This document shows positions 63,763 through 64,000 of a DNA stretch of 64,000 nucleotides, piece by piece. The first letter of the stretch is position 1. Every line of letters begins with the position of its first letter. The translations under genes were made by a program, and so were the position numbers. Below the pieces are notes generated by a model that did no database searches, had not been told where the DNA came from, and saw nothing but the letters and a program-made list of their open reading frames with translations. Origin of the DNA: Burkholderia sp. Ac-20365 (GTDB lineage Bacteria > Pseudomonadota > Gammaproteobacteria > Burkholderiales > Burkholderiaceae); the NCBI RefSeq assembly GCF_017104715.1, contig NZ_JAAGPI010000002.1, forward strand, positions 1 through 64,000, written 5' to 3'.

Positions 63763-63849
63763 ACATTTTTCGGACGAACTTGCCGGCGAATCACACACTT
63801 TTCGGACAGGTCACAGCCGTCGGTGCTTGGAATCGCACATGTTTCGGTC
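63763..63849 (+). repeat. Three direct repeats with core TTTCGG, candidate element end
   Basis: ACATTTTTCGGAC (63763-63775), ACACTTTTCGGAC (63795-63807) and ACATGTTTCGGTC (63837-63849), spaced 32 and 42 bases. The dispersed, same-orientation layout is like transposase sites at a Tn7-type left end. They lie upstream of the zinc-finger gene, so a regulator site is another option. The remainder to 64000 shows no gene. Confidence 0.55.
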
Positions 63850-64000
63850 GGCCCGAAGTCATTGGTCAGGAGGAATCCGCGCACATACGGAAGCGCCGGG
63901 TAGATGTGACCCAATTCGCGCCGAAGTCAGAACGCGAATCGCGCAACCGCGGCTACGCTAGTAACACCGGCGGGCAAATAGCGGCGGCGGCGCGAACGCG

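Overview
The window opens with dnaA-dnaN-gyrB, the replication-origin-proximal core of a high-GC betaproteobacterium. DnaA, the beta clamp and GyrB read like those of Burkholderia sensu lato, and BPSL0761-family and sce7725/sce7726-family genes fit a Burkholderia/Paraburkholderia/Caballeronia chromosome. This is judged from protein sequence only; no database was searched.

After a strong terminator behind gyrB (about 5224) the rest of the window is a dense accessory island built mostly from anti-phage, anti-plasmid and mobile-element modules. Left to right: a HEPN-motif protein of unknown class (5718-7286, -); a sce7725/sce7726 pair (7507-9386, -) with a hairpin over one start site; a two-gene NdpA-like/membrane-protein cassette (9487-11926, -); a type I restriction-modification operon hsdM-hsdS-hsdR (12372-18272, +); a RecQ-helicase/phosphoribosyltransferase plus DprA pair (18609-22109, -); and a catalytically degenerate HsdM-HsdS-like fusion (22868-24538, +) convergent with a HEPN-CBS protein (24627-25415, -). 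Next come a Tn7-like operon tnsA-tnsB-tnsC-tniQ (26579-32230, +), preceded by a divergent DUF6471 gene, and a TrfA-type plasmid replication initiator (32489-33592, -) with four 22-bp-phased iteron-like repeats upstream (33907-33989). A broken HExxH metallopeptidase remnant, a three-gene BPSL0761/Xre-MbcA-like cluster and a double-DUF6471 protein follow (34533-37102). Then come a GmrSD-like DUF262/DUF1524 nuclease (37641-39764, +), a complete type I Zorya system zorA-B-C-D (40045-48242, -), an HTH protein (48918-50135, +) and tRNA-Ala(CGC) (50362-50437, -).

The right end is a WYL regulator divergent from a complete type I Wadjet operon jetA-B-C-D plus a coupled zinc-finger ORF (50847-59674). 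It sits between a decayed copy (about 50485-50865) and an intact copy (59720-63083) of a recombinase-ParB-ParB module. A small zinc-finger gene and a cluster of direct repeats that may be a mobile-element end close the window.

Most systems act at successive points on incoming DNA: type I RM, the GmrSD-like enzyme and Zorya against phage DNA, Wadjet against plasmids, and HEPN proteins as candidate RNases. The best candidates for undescribed biology are the dead-methyltransferase/TRD fusion with its HEPN-CBS neighbour, the NdpA/membrane pair, the sce7725/sce7726 pair, the extra gene coupled to jetD, and the DUF6471 proteins with their palindromic sites beside the Tn7-like/TrfA region.
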